From the NCBI GenBank assembly GCA_033032175.1, contig CM065317.1, positions 19,241,279 through 19,305,278 on the forward strand: a stretch of DNA of 64,000 bases. The letters run 5' to 3'. Under the pieces are notes generated by a model, which had not been told where the DNA came from, searched no databases, and saw nothing but the letters and a program-made list of their open reading frames with translations. Every line of letters starts with the position of its first letter. The first letter of the stretch is position 1. The stretch comes from Saturnia japonica. Lineage: Eukaryota > Arthropoda > Insecta > Lepidoptera > Saturniidae. The position numbers were made by a program, and so were the translations under genes. Below are positions 10,720-23,808 of the stretch, piece after piece.

Positions 10720-12770
10720 CGCCACGCTTGGCAGGCGAGTTGGTGATAGCAGTTTGGTTAAGTTAATACTCAAAAGGCGATGCTGTCCGTCCTTTGACTA
10801 ATCACTCAGTCGCCTTTTACGATGCCCACAGGATGAGATGGAGTGGTGCTATCCTTAGCTGGCACGCACATAAAAAAGAAATATTTTAGCTGTCTATAAT
10901 ATTTTCTATCCCGGTTTTCCCGTGATCAAACGAAACACGCTAAAAGAACGTGTCGCAAGCGCACACAACTGCACATCTATTATCGTGCATGCAAGATTTT
11001 TTGTTCTGACGCGCTATTTAATATATATACATAATTGGACATACTCAACGAATACGTTTCAGTCGAATTTTTATAACCAGCTGGTTAACGATTTAACACC
11101 TACAGTAAAAAACAGTGTAATTAATATAAATTAAACAAAAATCGTGTTTGGAGATCGTAAGTTTTTTGAGCCGAGACCTTCAAAATTTGCAAATCAAATG
11201 ATATGATAAAGACATATGCTTAGATTTCTCAGATTCAACAAATTCACATACTTCATGAAGAATAATTTTGTATATTATTTCTCAAAGGCTTTTTTCGTGG
11301 CAAAGTCATGACCTCCTTAATTCTTCACGAAAATTAATAATTTAAACGCCATTTTAAAGCTTTACGCTATTGATATTTCATAAAAAGAAAGTCGTTTTCT
11401 AAATCACTTAATGTTTAGTTTCTTTAAATAAAAGACAGGACTATCTGTTGATCGACAAAAAAAGAGATATAATACCATAACATAAAAAATCACAAATGAT
11501 ATTAGGCTCTTTTTAGTTGTGGCTTTCTGATAATTTTCACGATGCGATAATCCGGTATAATGGACGAGCTCTTAATGCTAAAAAGAGTTAATTTCCGTTC
11601 GTAAAGAAAATAATTGTTTAACTGTCAGATTTTATTTTAATTTAATATCATGTTTGGCTATAGATTTATATAATAGTTGACGCGGATGTGATTCCGTATA
11701 AGGTATTAAGACCATTTGATCTATAAAATGTTTAAGAGTTGTAGGGTACAGAAAAATTTATTTGCAGATTTTTATCTGCTTGGGGGGGTAGTACCCGATG
11801 AAAGAAATACCTCCATCCTACAGAAGATTGCAACTAAATAAACTAGTGTTGTGTTGCTGTGGATTCTAGAGTGTAATATTTAAATACTAAGACACTATAT
11901 GGGGAGCACGTACTTTATTACTGAACTATTGATGTTAATTACAAAGCACAAAATTCGAAGTGAAATTTGGTCTAAAGATTTTTTTTATGTTATGCTACAA
12001 AGCTGTTCGTATTTTCTTTGATAGGTCTTCAGAATACTCAACTTGATACAGACGATAGAACACGCTCAGCGAGGCGATATTTAGCCATAGTTACTAATCA
12101 ATAATAATAATATGTATTCATTTACTAACCTTTTTTTATTGAGATTAAGACATTTTTTTAATTATAAGTATATATTATAGGGTTCAGGGATCAGGAGCAA
12201 TGAAACTCGGGTTCAGTTTTCCGTTAATCCTCTATTAATAATAAAGTATTTCCTTTTCAAAATTGATTGGTCGAAGCCTATGATAGGTCGACGACTACGA
12301 TTGGTTGACGACTAACTCACAAACAATCAATTGTACAACTAATATTGTGGTGGCAACCACCACTCACACACTGGGTGTGATACTCTACCTCTGTAGATCA
12401 AGTGGACTGTATATTTTCAAACTGGTTGGAAGTAGATATCACACAAAATAACTGCCGAATATGGTATACTATAACCGGGATGAAGGCTCACTTACCGATG
12501 ATATTAATCCAGGCTCCAAATGCGTTTTTCCAAGCCGAAATATGCACAGCACCTTTAGGTATGCACTATACCGCCGAAACAAATACAAGTGAGTCGTGAT
12601 ATGTTAGACGCTGCACCGGTATCCGTCCGAGTCCCACGAGCAAGTGACCAGTCATCGCCGATTTTTATTGTTGGGTGTAATTTAAGAACAAAAATAATTT
12701 TGCATACCCCCAATCAATTTATTAGCCCGAACAAATATATTGATATACGTAGTTTATAATAAATGTAATA
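10720..12770. other. Intergenic DNA, no certain gene
   Basis: AT-rich except for 12330-12660. That island has balanced composition; its minus strand ends in ATCG|GTAAGTGAG (near 12495), which could be a splice donor, and an open frame runs through it in places. I could not link it to any exon or family. The rest shows nothing. Confidence 0.35.
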
Positions 12771-12775
12771 TATTT

Positions 12776-13010
12776 CAATAATGTGCGCATTATTTAATTC
12801 TTACTTTATATTATATTTACTTACTCGCAAACTACCCGGAAATTCTAATATTTTATTTTAACCTTACAATGTTCGGTCGACGACTAATGTTATCAATTGA
12901 ACACCTTATATATTTTAATTATGTACGTATTATTTAATAATTAGTGTTCATGTTTACTTGCAAAGTACCCGAATATTCATATACATTATTATTAACCTTA
13001 CAATATATTA
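12776..13010 (+). repeat. Imperfect tandem duplication, unit about 140 bp
   Basis: Two segments, 12776-12872 and 12918-13010, share in order AATGTGCGCATTATTTAAT versus TTATGTACGTATTATTTAAT, then TTTACTT.C.CAAACTACCCG versus TTTACTTGCAAAGTACCCG, and TTAACCTTACAAT in both. This looks like an old local duplication. Confidence 0.6.
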
Positions 13011-13280
13011 TACATATCAGTATCATTGATGGGTTTCTTCATCATGTCGTACTTACGTCATGTGATGCGCGCAGCTCTCATTTTTACCCTCTACTAAATA
13101 CGCCTAAAAAAAATGTAATTACAAAAACATATTATACGTAAAATATTTTCAATTCATTCTTATCTATTACATTAAACCTAAAATTAGTTCGTTGACATCT
13201 ACTTACAAGTTTTTGACTACTTAATATGCATGTGAAATACGTATAGATACAAGTTAATGTTATTTGTATATTTAGTAGAA

Positions 13281-13638
13281 CTAGCGAACGTCCCAAGGTC
13301 GAAATTCGACCAGCGACTTTTTGATCATAGGTTTTACTGTTTGACATTTGCAGTATTCATGAACAATGAGTATTATTTACATCACTTGCTGTCACTTTTC
13401 GTTAAGTGACAACGTCAATATTTTGGAGGGTCTAATTTCAATGGCACTGGTCTGGTTAGGATTCGCAGTATTAATTTGTTTGATTTAATATATTAGTAAC
13501 AGATATTATAGATAAATTTTAGCTTTCTGCACTCCTTCTCCATATAAACTTTAACCATGTTAAATCTCAGTCTTTCGTGCACGCAATACGCTTATAAAGG
13601 GGTACAAAGCTTTTGCTTCACGTATTAATATGTATAGG
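13281..13638 (-). mobile_element. Helitron-like element, palindrome family, copy 1
   Basis: 358-bp copy on the minus strand. The 3' end is CTAG (13284-13281) followed by T. Twelve bases before it lies the perfect palindrome GGTCGAATTTCGACC (13311-13297). The 5' end begins after an A with CCTATACATATTAATACGTG, one base off the TC expected of a Helitron. The internal blocks TGACAGCAAGTGATG and AATATATTAAATCAAACAAA are shared with copies at 47090, 53398 and 54645. There is no coding capacity, so it would be non-autonomous. Confidence 0.7.
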
Positions 13639-13906
13639 TTTGTAATTAATTATAATGCCAATATTATTGTATAGAGACTTCAAGTTAATATTTTAAAACT
13701 AAACAACAGTTAATAATCTAAACACGGCAAACCCCTATTATTTATTTACCGATTTTAAAAAAGCGGAGGTTGTATTGTATATTTTTTATGGATGTTCAGC
13801 CATATGGCTGAAACAAAGAAGACATCTCTTCTTACTAACCGATTTGGATAATACTTTTTTTGTTAGATTTGGGATACCTCAAGGTCAGAAGTCAGAAAGT
13901 AAGGAT

Positions 13907-14029
13907 GTGAAAAAAAATCGATTTAAAAATAATCGATTAATAATTTATTATTATTTTATAAAAAAATAATTTTTGAAATCGTATTTATATTTAAAGAAAA
14001 TCGATTATTTAAAAATCGGTTTTTTTCAC
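13907..14029. repeat. AT-rich foldback (MITE-like) element
   Basis: GTGAAAAAAAATCGATTT at the left matches the reverse complement of AAATCGGTTTTTTTCAC at the right with one mismatch. The adjoining TAATCGATTA-type motifs extend the arms to about 32 bases. It is about 123 bp with an AT-only centre. A relative lies at 16045-16165. Confidence 0.6.
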
Positions 14030-14340
14030 TGGGGATTTTGTTTTCGATGGATCTAATGTATTTTTTTTTTGTGACAGTAGGTATTTAATCACCCTTCTTC
14101 TTACTAACTTGCCAACTAGTCCTCTTTATTGAAAACCATTACTGCCATTATCAAGTGAATATAGTGGCAAACAAGATGGTGGCTCCCTTGTTAGAACTTT
14201 CTAGGGAGTTTTTGTGGCACATCAAAATGAATGCTTCCAGTTTATATTTATAATCCATTTCACATGCACAAGCTATATCACACAAAACGTTACCAGTATT
14301 ATATAAATATAATATAGGGTCTAAAACCAAAGTTAATGGA

Positions 14341-15004
14341 TCTATACTAGTACTATTAAGCTGAAAAGTTTCTTTGTTTGTTTGTTTGGTTGAACGCTCT
14401 AATCTGAGGAACTACTTTTTCGAATGGATGATGGATATCACATTGATCGAAGAAGGCATATAGGCTATATTATATAACATCACGCTACGACAAATAGAAG
14501 CGAAGAATCAATGAAAAATATTGCAAAAACGGGGAGGATTATTGCTTTTGAGAGCTTTCATTGCGTGCGCTGTGTGTAAATGCTTAAAGTTACTCAATAA
14601 TCATGTGTGACGGAATTGTTTCTCTTAAAAAGTTTTTACAAAGTCCGTGATAGCATTTGGCTATCTTTTAAAGTTGACTCAATATAACCTTTTTTATGGT
14701 AATAAAATTTGTTCTAAAATAATGCATTATTTGCGAAGGTGTTTTTATAAACATTGTATTAACCTTATTGAAATAAAATATTCATCACAAGTATTTAATT
14801 TTGAACAAAATTGTCCTTAACATCAATTGATTTCAATAAATATCTTAGGAGATATCACAGTTTTAAAATAAATCCGCAGCAAAATAAAGAAAGTTTCAGC
14901 TCCTTTAGAATTGTATTAAAGGTGCATACGACCCAATCTTTTTAACCCTCTCTCTCTCTATCTCTCTCTCATGTGACGCAGACGAAGATGCGTGAGTCAG
15001 TTAG
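14341..15004 (+). mobile_element. Helitron-like element, CGCGGGC family, plus strand
   Basis: Starts A|TCTATACTAGTACTATTAAGC (14341), followed by the TTTGTTTGTTTG and CGCTCTAATCTGAGGAACTA blocks widespread in Lepidoptera. It ends GACGCAGACGAAGATGCGTG then TTAG|T (15001-15004), a decayed CTAG. A TC-rich simple repeat (14947-14970) precedes the end and recurs before the matching end at 50387. Non-coding. Confidence 0.6.
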
Positions 15005-15154
15005 TTAAAAATACCAAAACATGTAATTTTAAGATCCCACCAAAAACTTCAATCGCCCTTAGATCTCACCCATAAATATCGTTATTTATAATTAAATAAT
15101 GAGTTGCTTTTTAATTTAATATTGTTTTTTTTGTGTTCAAAAGGATTGTAATAT

Positions 15155-15778
15155 AAGTAACGGAACGCACCACCCGCGTCTTTGGAACCCGTGTTAATGT
15201 TATACGACAAACACCGCAACGCCAGTGCACCCGTGTAGTCTATCATAATTGTTCTTCCCACAAATACAAATTATTTCAATTTTTCATTATCTCCTAAACT
15301 ATGTGTCCAAATAACATGCAAAAGAGCAAAATTTAACTTCATAAAATTGTCTTTAAGATGAAGTAACTCTTGTTCGTAAGGATTAATATACCATGTGTAA
15401 AATAATGATCTTAAATCACTTTTTAATGTTAAACTACTGTTTGATATTTAATAGCTTATTGTTGGTTATGCATAAGATATAGGCATATGCTATTGCGGAC
15501 TATTTTAATGATGTACTAAGGCCCAATATATTTGTACACATTATATTTAGGTACAACTAAAAATTATCGCAGCGCACGTGGATAAAGCAGTTCGGGAGAG
15601 CTTCGTGTTCCAACTTACTTTACAAAAATCAATACTAAAGGCTAGTGAATTTCTTGTGAATCAAGCTACTGTATACAAAAAGAATTTTTCAAATCAGACT
15701 GGTAGGTTCAGAGATCAGCGTATTTAAAAACAAACAAACAAACATAAAAACACTTCCGCTTTGTTATATTAGTATACA
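15155..15778 (-). mobile_element. Helitron-like element, minus strand, decayed 3' end
   Basis: Its 5' end (right side) reads TGTATACTAATATAACAAAG after an A and is followed by a T-rich GTTTGTTTG block. The interior (ATTATCTCCTAAACTATGTG at 15289, and GTTCGTAAGGATTAATATACC) closely matches the 500-bp copy at 23309-23808. The 3' terminal CTAG is lost near 15155. Confidence 0.55.
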
Positions 15779-16044
15779 TATAATTATAGTATAGATAATT
15801 CTTTTAAAAGTTTAAAGAATATTCCTACTTTGAAAACCAAATTCCGAGGATAAAAGCTCATAAATAATATGAAAAAAAAACATTCTTTACTTTTTAACCT
15901 TACTATATAACAAAATTTGGTACAAGAATGGGCATTCTCCGTTATTAACAATATTTTTTGTCTTTTTATTGTAATATGTTAATTTAAATTGATTAAGAAA
16001 GTTATTATTCTAAATATTTCCAGTATTAATTAAAATTCTCAAGA

Positions 16045-16165
16045 AAATATGAAAAAAAAAATGATTATATTTTGAAGAAAATCGATTATTAATTAATCGA
16101 TTTCATTATTATTTAAAATAATCGTTTTTAAAAATATCAATTTTTTTAGGAATTCACATCCCTAT
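16045..16165. repeat. Second AT-rich foldback relative
   Basis: Shares AATCGATTAT.AATTAATCGATT arms and, at its right end, TTTTTTTAGGAATTCACATCC. The reverse complement of that end parallels the GGATGTGAAAAAAAATCGAT start of the foldback at 13907. It is much decayed. Confidence 0.45.
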
Positions 16166-16839
16166 CAGAAAGTAACATGCGACTTCCCCCCAGCATGATT
16201 TTATCACCCAACCTCATTTATTTTACATACACCCATAGGCACATAGTGTTGAAAACACCGTACCTTTACAAAAATTTACCATCAGAGGCATGATGAATAT
16301 GCCTTTGCCACAAGAAATGCTAGCAAGGTACAAGTCAAAGTTAATATACGTACCGATAGTGTGATTTAAAATACATGTGCCGCCATCTAGTAAGCACTAG
16401 AAAAACATTGCAACCTAGTTTCAACAGCTGATATTCACGTGTATTTATTGAACATACAAACTAGATAATAACATGATTGACAAAATATAAACAAATTTCA
16501 TTTATAGGTACTTTAGATAAATTTGATTATGTTCACAGAGATTAAATTACTGTTATGTTACAATTTATCGTTAAATTGGTTTATCTGGTTCGTTTATTTT
16601 TTTTGAAAATGACATACATACAATCCATATAATTTTAAGTGATCGCTACAGTTGAAATAAAATATGTTAATTATTACGTATTCTGTAATATTTCGTACTA
16701 TTGAAGGTTAAGTTACTACGATAGTACTTTCAAATCATTGTCATAATACAGATGGCGCTTGGGTGCCGCGCTGAGAATGTATCGCTTTACATAAATTAGG
16801 TAATCGGGTGCGAGATGTTCTTAAAAGTACCTATTTAAT

Positions 16840-19800
16840 TACATTAATTCTTCCATGATCGATGTCCACATTCGTCAACTAGAAGGTGCCTATGGTTTAA
16901 AAATATCACGGAGCATACAAGTTGCAATAGCTTGTAGTCTTGCTGTACAGAAGTTGAACCGACCATGTCGTTCCATAACAGAATTAATAACTGTTACTCG
17001 GGCTATGGGAAAGAGATTCCCTTGCTCTACAGACTTTGAGTAACTCACAAGAATTTTATTGCTTAAATTTATTGGGGATTTAATTAGAATTCAACCGCTA
17101 TACACACGGTAAAAAGCTTTCTGTACTACAATGCTAGCCAGTAAAGAGTCAATTATCGAGGAGCGTACGTTGTAGGATTTGGTGTTCATCCAATATTCAT
17201 ATCGCAATTTACAAGTATAAATATTAGAACACTAAGCGAATAAGTTTTTGCATGAAATTAAACCAGTTAAAATTTGTGTATTTTTCTATTTGTCAGTCAA
17301 TTATTGCATATTGCATCACATCCTGGGGTGGGGCCGCTAAAACTACATTAAACTAGTAAAGTTAGTTACGTAGTTACTAGTAAGTTAGTAAAGGTAGTTA
17401 GTTAGTTAAAGTAAGCTCGTTTCTGCCGTATAGATTTCTCACAGTTGAACTATATAGCATATCAAAAGTCTTTACTGTAAGACGACTTTTTGTCCTAAAA
17501 ACTATTCTTACTACGCACTGTCGATTAATGTACGATCCTAACACTCACTACAATAAAAGACGTAAGCATCATGTATGTGAGACTCTTTCGCTCCATCTGC
17601 CAATTTCACATTAATGCTTCTATTTTTAGGTTAGTAACAAAACGTACTATTTACAATTGGTTATTAATACTTTCATACAGTAATACAGAAAATTTATTAT
17701 CTATTGTTTCATAAGAACTGTGTTTATTCAAAATTTTTGTAGCTGAAACGATGATAATATAGGTAAAATCAGAGAACAAGAGCCTGGAGATCTGTAGTTC
17801 AGGACTTTGTACCTTTTTCAGACTCGACATTAAAATGTAACTATTATCATTACCTACTGTTGTATAAAATGTATGTTCTTATTTTTGTGAACATACAATA
17901 TTGTATATAAATAAGACGCTAAATGCTAGGTCAAATAAATTAATTTATCTATTATTATTATTACAGTATCCCTAAACAAAGATACGGTTTCTAGGTAGGT
18001 GTGAACAGCTCTGGAGTAATCCAGTACATGGACTACAAACTGTATGAAGACAATGGTTATAAAGTAAACGAAACTCTAACCATACTGGGAGCTGATTTGT
18101 ACTATAATTGTTACAACAACTCTAGATGGAACTACACGTAATATGACTCAATAACAGACAACGCTAAAAACACGTGGTGCAGGGCACCAGGTACATAATT
18201 ATATTCTTTGTATAAATTGCATAAAACTTATTCAAATCCAGTCTATTATAACCGATTGAATAAGACTGTTATTTGGTTTAAAAAGGTGTTTGTAGAACTG
18301 TCATTAATTGTACAAAATAAAACAATATTATTTAATGAAAAAACTTCCATTCTGACGTATTTATTGATGATATAATTATTTGTAATTCATATGAATCTAA
18401 CCTGTTCCATTTAATTCATTCTTATTTTGTATAGTATATAATAGGTTCGTATGTTATATTTATCCTATATTTTTTAAGTTTAATTGTTTTATTTCACTAG
18501 TTTGATAGCCATAATGCTTTTACAGGTACATTAGAAAATATCGTAACGGCTGAATATGTTTTAGAACAAATATCTTACGAACTATCTCTAGATTCTCTTG
18601 AAGTAAGATTAGGGAATTTAGATACAACACATTTTAATGACATAAAATAAATGTCTGAAACGTTGAAGAGAACTTCTAAATATACTGAAAGAGGCCATTT
18701 ATTTCTAAGTTTAATACTCAGAATAGATGGAAGAAACGTTGTTTATGATTCGCTTTCTTGAGATGGACTTCAGAATTATCCCAGTACTTTTACGTAAATA
18801 TATCTGTTTATCACGGAGACGGAACTGTCTTTATAACACATAGTGGCATCGAAATGGGACAAGGGATCAATACGAAAGCTATTCAGATTTCTGCTTATTT
18901 CTTAAAAATACCTATTGAGCTAATTCAAACTAAAGCAATAAATACTACCGTGTCAGCAAACGCCTCCATATCCGGTGGTAGTATAACAAGTCAAAATATA
19001 GGTATTGGTGTAAGAAGATGCAGTGTAAAAATGTTAAAAAGATTAGCTCATATCAGGCGGCAGATGGGTAACCCAACATGGAAAGAAGCAATATACAAAT
19101 CGTATGCTTCTAATATCGTTTTACAATCACATTCTTTCTTCAGTCCTGCTGATATTCAAAAATATCAAATATTAGGAGTTGCACTGGCTGAAGCAGAAAT
19201 CGATGCTTTGACTGGAGAATCAGAAATTCGGAGGGTTGATGTGCTGCAAGACGTAGGACAAAGCGTTAGTCCAAAAATATATATTGGACAAGTTCGTATA
19301 TTTAATCTGGTTTGTGACACACTGTAGGCTGAATTATATATATTTGAAATTGTGAATATAGTTAAACACAAAGCGTTATATGGCTTCTCAAATATCAAAT
19401 ACTGCATGACGTTAGTTTTATAATGATATTATATGGGAATGAGAAATTTTATTTATTTCACATTTATAAGTCCTTAGCTGAAAATTTATCACTATTCTAT
19501 CACAATAACTACTTTTAGGTGGAAGGCGCTTTTATAATGGGACATGGTTATTGGACATGCGAAGAGTTAAAATACAACAAAGATACAGGAGAATTGCTTA
19601 CAGATCGTACTTGGAATTATACTGTGCCGTTAGCAAGAGATATAGCACAGGACTTTGGAGAGTATTTTATAAAGAATTCACATAGCACTGATTTGTATCT
19701 TGGAGCTAAAGGTAAAAAGTTTTCTATAATTTTTTTGAGTTTAAAGATAGAATTTAATAATTTTACTTCTAAACTAATTATCTAACCTGGAAATAAATGT

Positions 19801-20733
19801 CATGGGCAAGTTAAATATAAACAAACATTTATAATGAAATAATTAATAGTAAACAGAAACCGCAAGAAGTTAAAGCCATACAAGTTAATTTTATAGAAAG
19901 AAAATGCTTTTAAATACTCCTGTGTTTTATAGCTACCGGTGAACCACCCATGTGTTTTTCTATAGTCGTTGCTTTTGCTATAAGAGAAGCGATAGTTGCA
20001 GCTAGACAAGAATCTGGAATACCCACAAGTAATTGGTTCAATATTGGTAAGGTTTCATTATGATTCAAGTTTACTGATTAAATTTATAAGATATGTCATG
20101 CAAAAACTGATTACTAGTAAGCCCTCCAACGATGATATAAAAATTAACTACAAAGTCAGAAAAAATGCAATACGTGTTGCTGATTTGTAGGGTATACGAT
20201 TTCCTTCTTATGCCAGATACTTGTATAAGTACATGGAGAAATTTACTAACCATTCTGTTGTATTCGATTGATACGGTAAATAGCACGCTGAATATATATA
20301 GGCTATTTTCAAACTTCAACTCACTCTTCATCTCATTCATACATCTTTCTGATTAAGTTCAATCCTATTTCTATCGAGGCACGACTAAGTGACTGCACTG
20401 TGCCTAATGATGTGCTCATCGCCAAGCTGGCAATATTGGTCATCATCGAAACTGATATCTGCAATCTAACAACAGTTGTCGATGTCTTGCTTGCCTGCTC
20501 AAATGGTTTTCTTCACTTCAATTTATGGCAGATTGTGATATCAATTTCCGTTATCTTTATGTAGAATAGTACAGCGAATATACTAATTTATACCTCGTAT
20601 ATTTTTATTGAAATTTTATAACAATATATTTTGTAATTATCCAAATGGACCATACACCGTAGAGAAGATTTATCTCGATTACTTTGTCCAGTTGTGGGCT
20701 ATTTCCAAGCTAATTTTGTTGTTATATTATTAA
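16840..20733 (+). pseudogene. Aldehyde oxidase pseudogene, 3' half (six exons)
   Basis: Molybdo-flavoenzyme of the aldehyde oxidase/xanthine dehydrogenase family, which oxidises aldehydes such as odorants. Only the molybdenum-domain part is present. Exons: about 16840-17041 (RQLEGAYGLKISRSIQVAIA, GKRFPCSTDFE); 17995-18190 (VGVNSSGVIQYMDYKLYEDN through AKNTWCRAPG); 18526-19291 (YHGDGTVFITHSGIEMGQGI through VDVLQDVGQSVSP); 19519-19711 (VEGAFIMGHGYWT, DRTWNYTVPLARDI); 19933-20046 (TGEPPMCFSIVVAFAIREAI); 20645-20733 (GPYTVEKIYL, stop). Splice phases between exons 2-5 still join correctly. Defects: stops at 18139, 18648 and 18746; a frameshift near 18700; a donor lost after the first exon (DFE abuts TAACTC); the last acceptor AG is now AA; and Gly to Glu in the GGAYG-type motif. 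The FeS and FAD halves are not found upstream. The preservation suggests a recently lost member of a clustered family. Confidence 0.9.
17349..17415. repeat. GTTA/AGTTAG low-complexity repeat
   Basis: Irregular tandem repetition of GTTAGT/TAGTTA units inside the first visible intron of the aldehyde oxidase pseudogene. Confidence 0.6.
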
Positions 20734-20837
20734 AACGTAACAACTTCCTTTAGTGTTTTAGCAAAAATAAAGAGGCTGTGTAATGGCTCGCGATCGGTGA
20801 GGTTATAAGTTGTAAAATTTAAGAAGTATTTATTATA

Positions 20838-21010
20838 ACGTGACCATACGTCCCGTTTTGACCGGGACCGTCCACTTTTACGGTTATCTGTCACCTTGTC
20901 CCCGAAAATGCTCTCGGGACGCAAAATTGTCCCGGTTTCCGAAACCGCGCAAATATAATGGGTCATATCGAACGCAAGCAGTGCAGGACCCAGTGTTGCC
21001 AGTGCCCGAT
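20838..21010. repeat. Possible dispersed repeat with GTCCCG/CGGGAC motifs
   Basis: GACCATACGTCCCGTTTTGA, CCGGGACCGTCC, CTCGGGACGC and TTGTCCCGGTTTCC alternate within about 110 bases, giving several self-complementary segments. I recall a similar motif as a common insect repeat, but the family cannot be named from one copy. Both strands are open here because of composition; I do not call a gene. Confidence 0.35.
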
Positions 21011-21059
21011 AGCACAAAGTTACTAAGGATTGAACAAAAAGTAACATTTTAATCACAAA

Positions 21060-23300
21060 AGCAATGCATTTTCATAATTATTGTCGAAAAAACGCATTTT
21101 TATCTTTTTTATTCGTCAAATGAGGACTTACCTACACTTCTTGACATATTGTACTAATGACTAAAATTAACAGAACTATTATTGTCAGTTACTTCGTCTA
21201 CACTCAGTACCTATTTATTCCTAGTTTTATTTACCACGCAGCTCAGTCAAACAAGATCACAATTAACTAAGGTTTACAAGCTACAAATAAACTTGCTAAT
21301 TGCAGTGACAGTGAATGATTTATTATGAATTGGAATAACTGCTTTTTAAATAATATTTTACTTTTTTTATTAATAACTCGGTAATTTATATTAGTAACTT
21401 TGTTTCTGACGGCGGCCCCCCGACCGGAAACTTTTTTTTTAATCGTCTGACATTTTTAAACCGCTTTCCCTTTTTGAGTAAAAATATAAAAATGGCCACG
21501 TTATGTATAATATCTAAACAAAAAAAGAAAAACACCTATCTAGGTAAACTTGGTTTGTAAAAAAATATCTAAATGCAAAGTTTTATCGAAATAGTTGGAG
21601 CCGTTTCCGCGAAACCAATTACATAAACTGACAAAGCTATTTTTTAAAAAATGATTAAAAAATATTTGTTATCCACGCTGAGCTAATCACGGGTGCAGGC
21701 AACGTAATAGTGGCGTTCCATGAGTAAATAATATTGTAATGTGTAAATACAACATAAGACTCCGTTTGATCCCACAGTCAAACCGATCACACGGTTTTGT
21801 GGGACTATTTTTTTGAAATAAGATTATTACTTTACAAATAAATAAATAATAATAAAATAATACAAGAATTGCTCACTCAATATAATAAGATACCGAGTTA
21901 CCAAGTACATAATAGCGCCTTAAATAATTTGTGAGCAATATTACATCATAAAGATTATGATGAAGACGTTTTAAAATTTAATCGAAGTATTTTATTGTTT
22001 TAATTTTATATTTTACAATTGTGTGTTTTAATTAAATTCGTAGAATAATATTAGTTGTATTTACTATATTAATCCTATTAATTTATTTTAATGTTTTTTA
22101 ATACTTGTGTGTGAATAATTTAAATGTAATAAATATTTGTCTTGACAGAAAACATATAACGTTCTTAAAAATTATAGACATCAGTTTAGTGTGCATTAGG
22201 TGCCATGTTGTTCAATGATTGATCGATTTTTGGTTACTTGGCGGATTTAAATATGACATAGGTACGTACTTGATGAAGGTAATTCGACTTATGAAAGAAA
22301 ATATATATATACCTAGAGATCAAAGTAACATATTTTTAAAACTTTTGATTTTTATTATATTTGTTAATAACGGTCGCCTGGAGAAATATATGCCGTAACT
22401 CTAGACATAACGCTAATCAACATATACTAAAAGCTCTCAAAATAACGTCTAAAAGTAACGATCCATAGAATTTTCTTATTTTGTTTTAAGGAGCTTTAAA
22501 CTTTATTGAAGCTTAAATTTTCAACATTATTTCATTTTATGTTTCGCTTTGTATTAAGATGTTTATTCTTTATGATTAAACTTTATTTTAGATATTTAGT
22601 TTTAATTCGCTGCATTTGTTTATTATTTAATTTAAAAGTACAGAGACTGATTGAGTATTCTAAGTAAGGAAACCTGGTAGTCGAAGAATATAGATAAATA
22701 TGACAATTTCTGGTCATGATTCTTAGAAACAAATAGTAACCTTTTATAGATTTTCTATCTCTATTCAGAAAGGATTTAGATATTAGACTTTAAGATACTT
22801 TGTTAAGCAACGAAAGCATCAAAGATTCATGTATAAGAACCATAAATAAGCCTTTCAATTAAATATTGATACAAGAAGGGTTAGAAAAATCATTTGCATC
22901 TTGCGTAAAGAGTATTTTTAACTAATATTTATTCGACCTTATCGTTTCCAATATACTATCCCAAGAGACTATACAATCTATGAAGCTTTAATAACATGGT
23001 AATCTCCGTCTCAACACAAACTAAGAATTTCGCAAACTTATTTCTTTCGCGTTAGGGAGATATAATATCTTCTCCCGTCTAGTTCCTTACTTTATGCAAT
23101 ATAGAATTTTCAAATGAAATTTGAAAGATTCATATGAACACTCCAGGGTGAGAGAAGTGGATGACATTGGAATAAGGTTTTTCTCGGTAGCAATTATTTT
23201 TGAACTGTAGGTTCATCATCAGGCAAAACTAAAATAACTCAATAACTTTATACGAATGATTAAAATGCTTAAAGAGAAGAGGCAATTAATAATTGTATTT
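21060..23300. other. AT-rich intergenic DNA, nothing recognised
   Basis: About 2.2 kb of low-complexity AT-rich sequence with short poly(A/T) runs. There is no splice-bounded frame, SINE or LINE motif that I can identify. Confidence 0.45.
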
Positions 23301-23308
23301 ATTATTAA

Positions 23309-23808
23309 CTAGCTGTGCCCCACAGTTTCACCCGTGTTACTTTTATCTGACAAACACCGTGCCACAAACGCACCCGTAAAAAAGCAAATTAAGTACAAAT
23401 TATATTAATTTTTCATTATCTCCTAAACTATGTGTCCAAATAACATACTATAAGGTGCAAAATTTTACCTCATAAAATTGTCTTTATAATGAAGTAACTT
23501 TTGTTCGTGAGGATTAATATACCATGCCTAAAAATAATGCTTATAAAAATTATTTTTTCATGGTTAACAAAAAAAAACGCAAATACCTTATTGTGGCTTA
23601 TTTTTAAGAGATATGCATATTCTATTGCGGACTTTTTTTTAGATATACTAAGGACCAATATTTTTCTAGAATATTACAATTACGTATCATTAACCATTGT
23701 GACAGCGCACGCGGTTAAAATAGTTCACGACAGCTTCCACTTCCGACTTAACAAAAATCAATATAACAAACAAACAATAAAAACTTTTCCACTTTATTAT
23801 ATTATAGA
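23309..23808 (-). mobile_element. Helitron-like element with both ends, 500 bp
   Basis: The best-bounded copy of its family. On the minus strand it starts A|TCTATAATATAATAAAG at 23808, followed by GTTTGTTTGTTAT. It ends CACAGCTAG|T with CTAG at 23312-23309. It lies between A and T, the expected Helitron insertion context, with no target duplication. It shares its interior with 15155-15778. It has no coding capacity. Confidence 0.7.

Noticed and set aside
12402..12599. 65-codon plus frame as a gene
   Set aside because: No recognisable motif; the island might have a minus-strand donor but no partner exon was found.
20730..21056. 108-codon minus frame and overlapping plus frame
   Set aside because: Both strands are open because of the GTCCCG/CGGGAC composition; no motif, and overlap with the last aldehyde oxidase exon.
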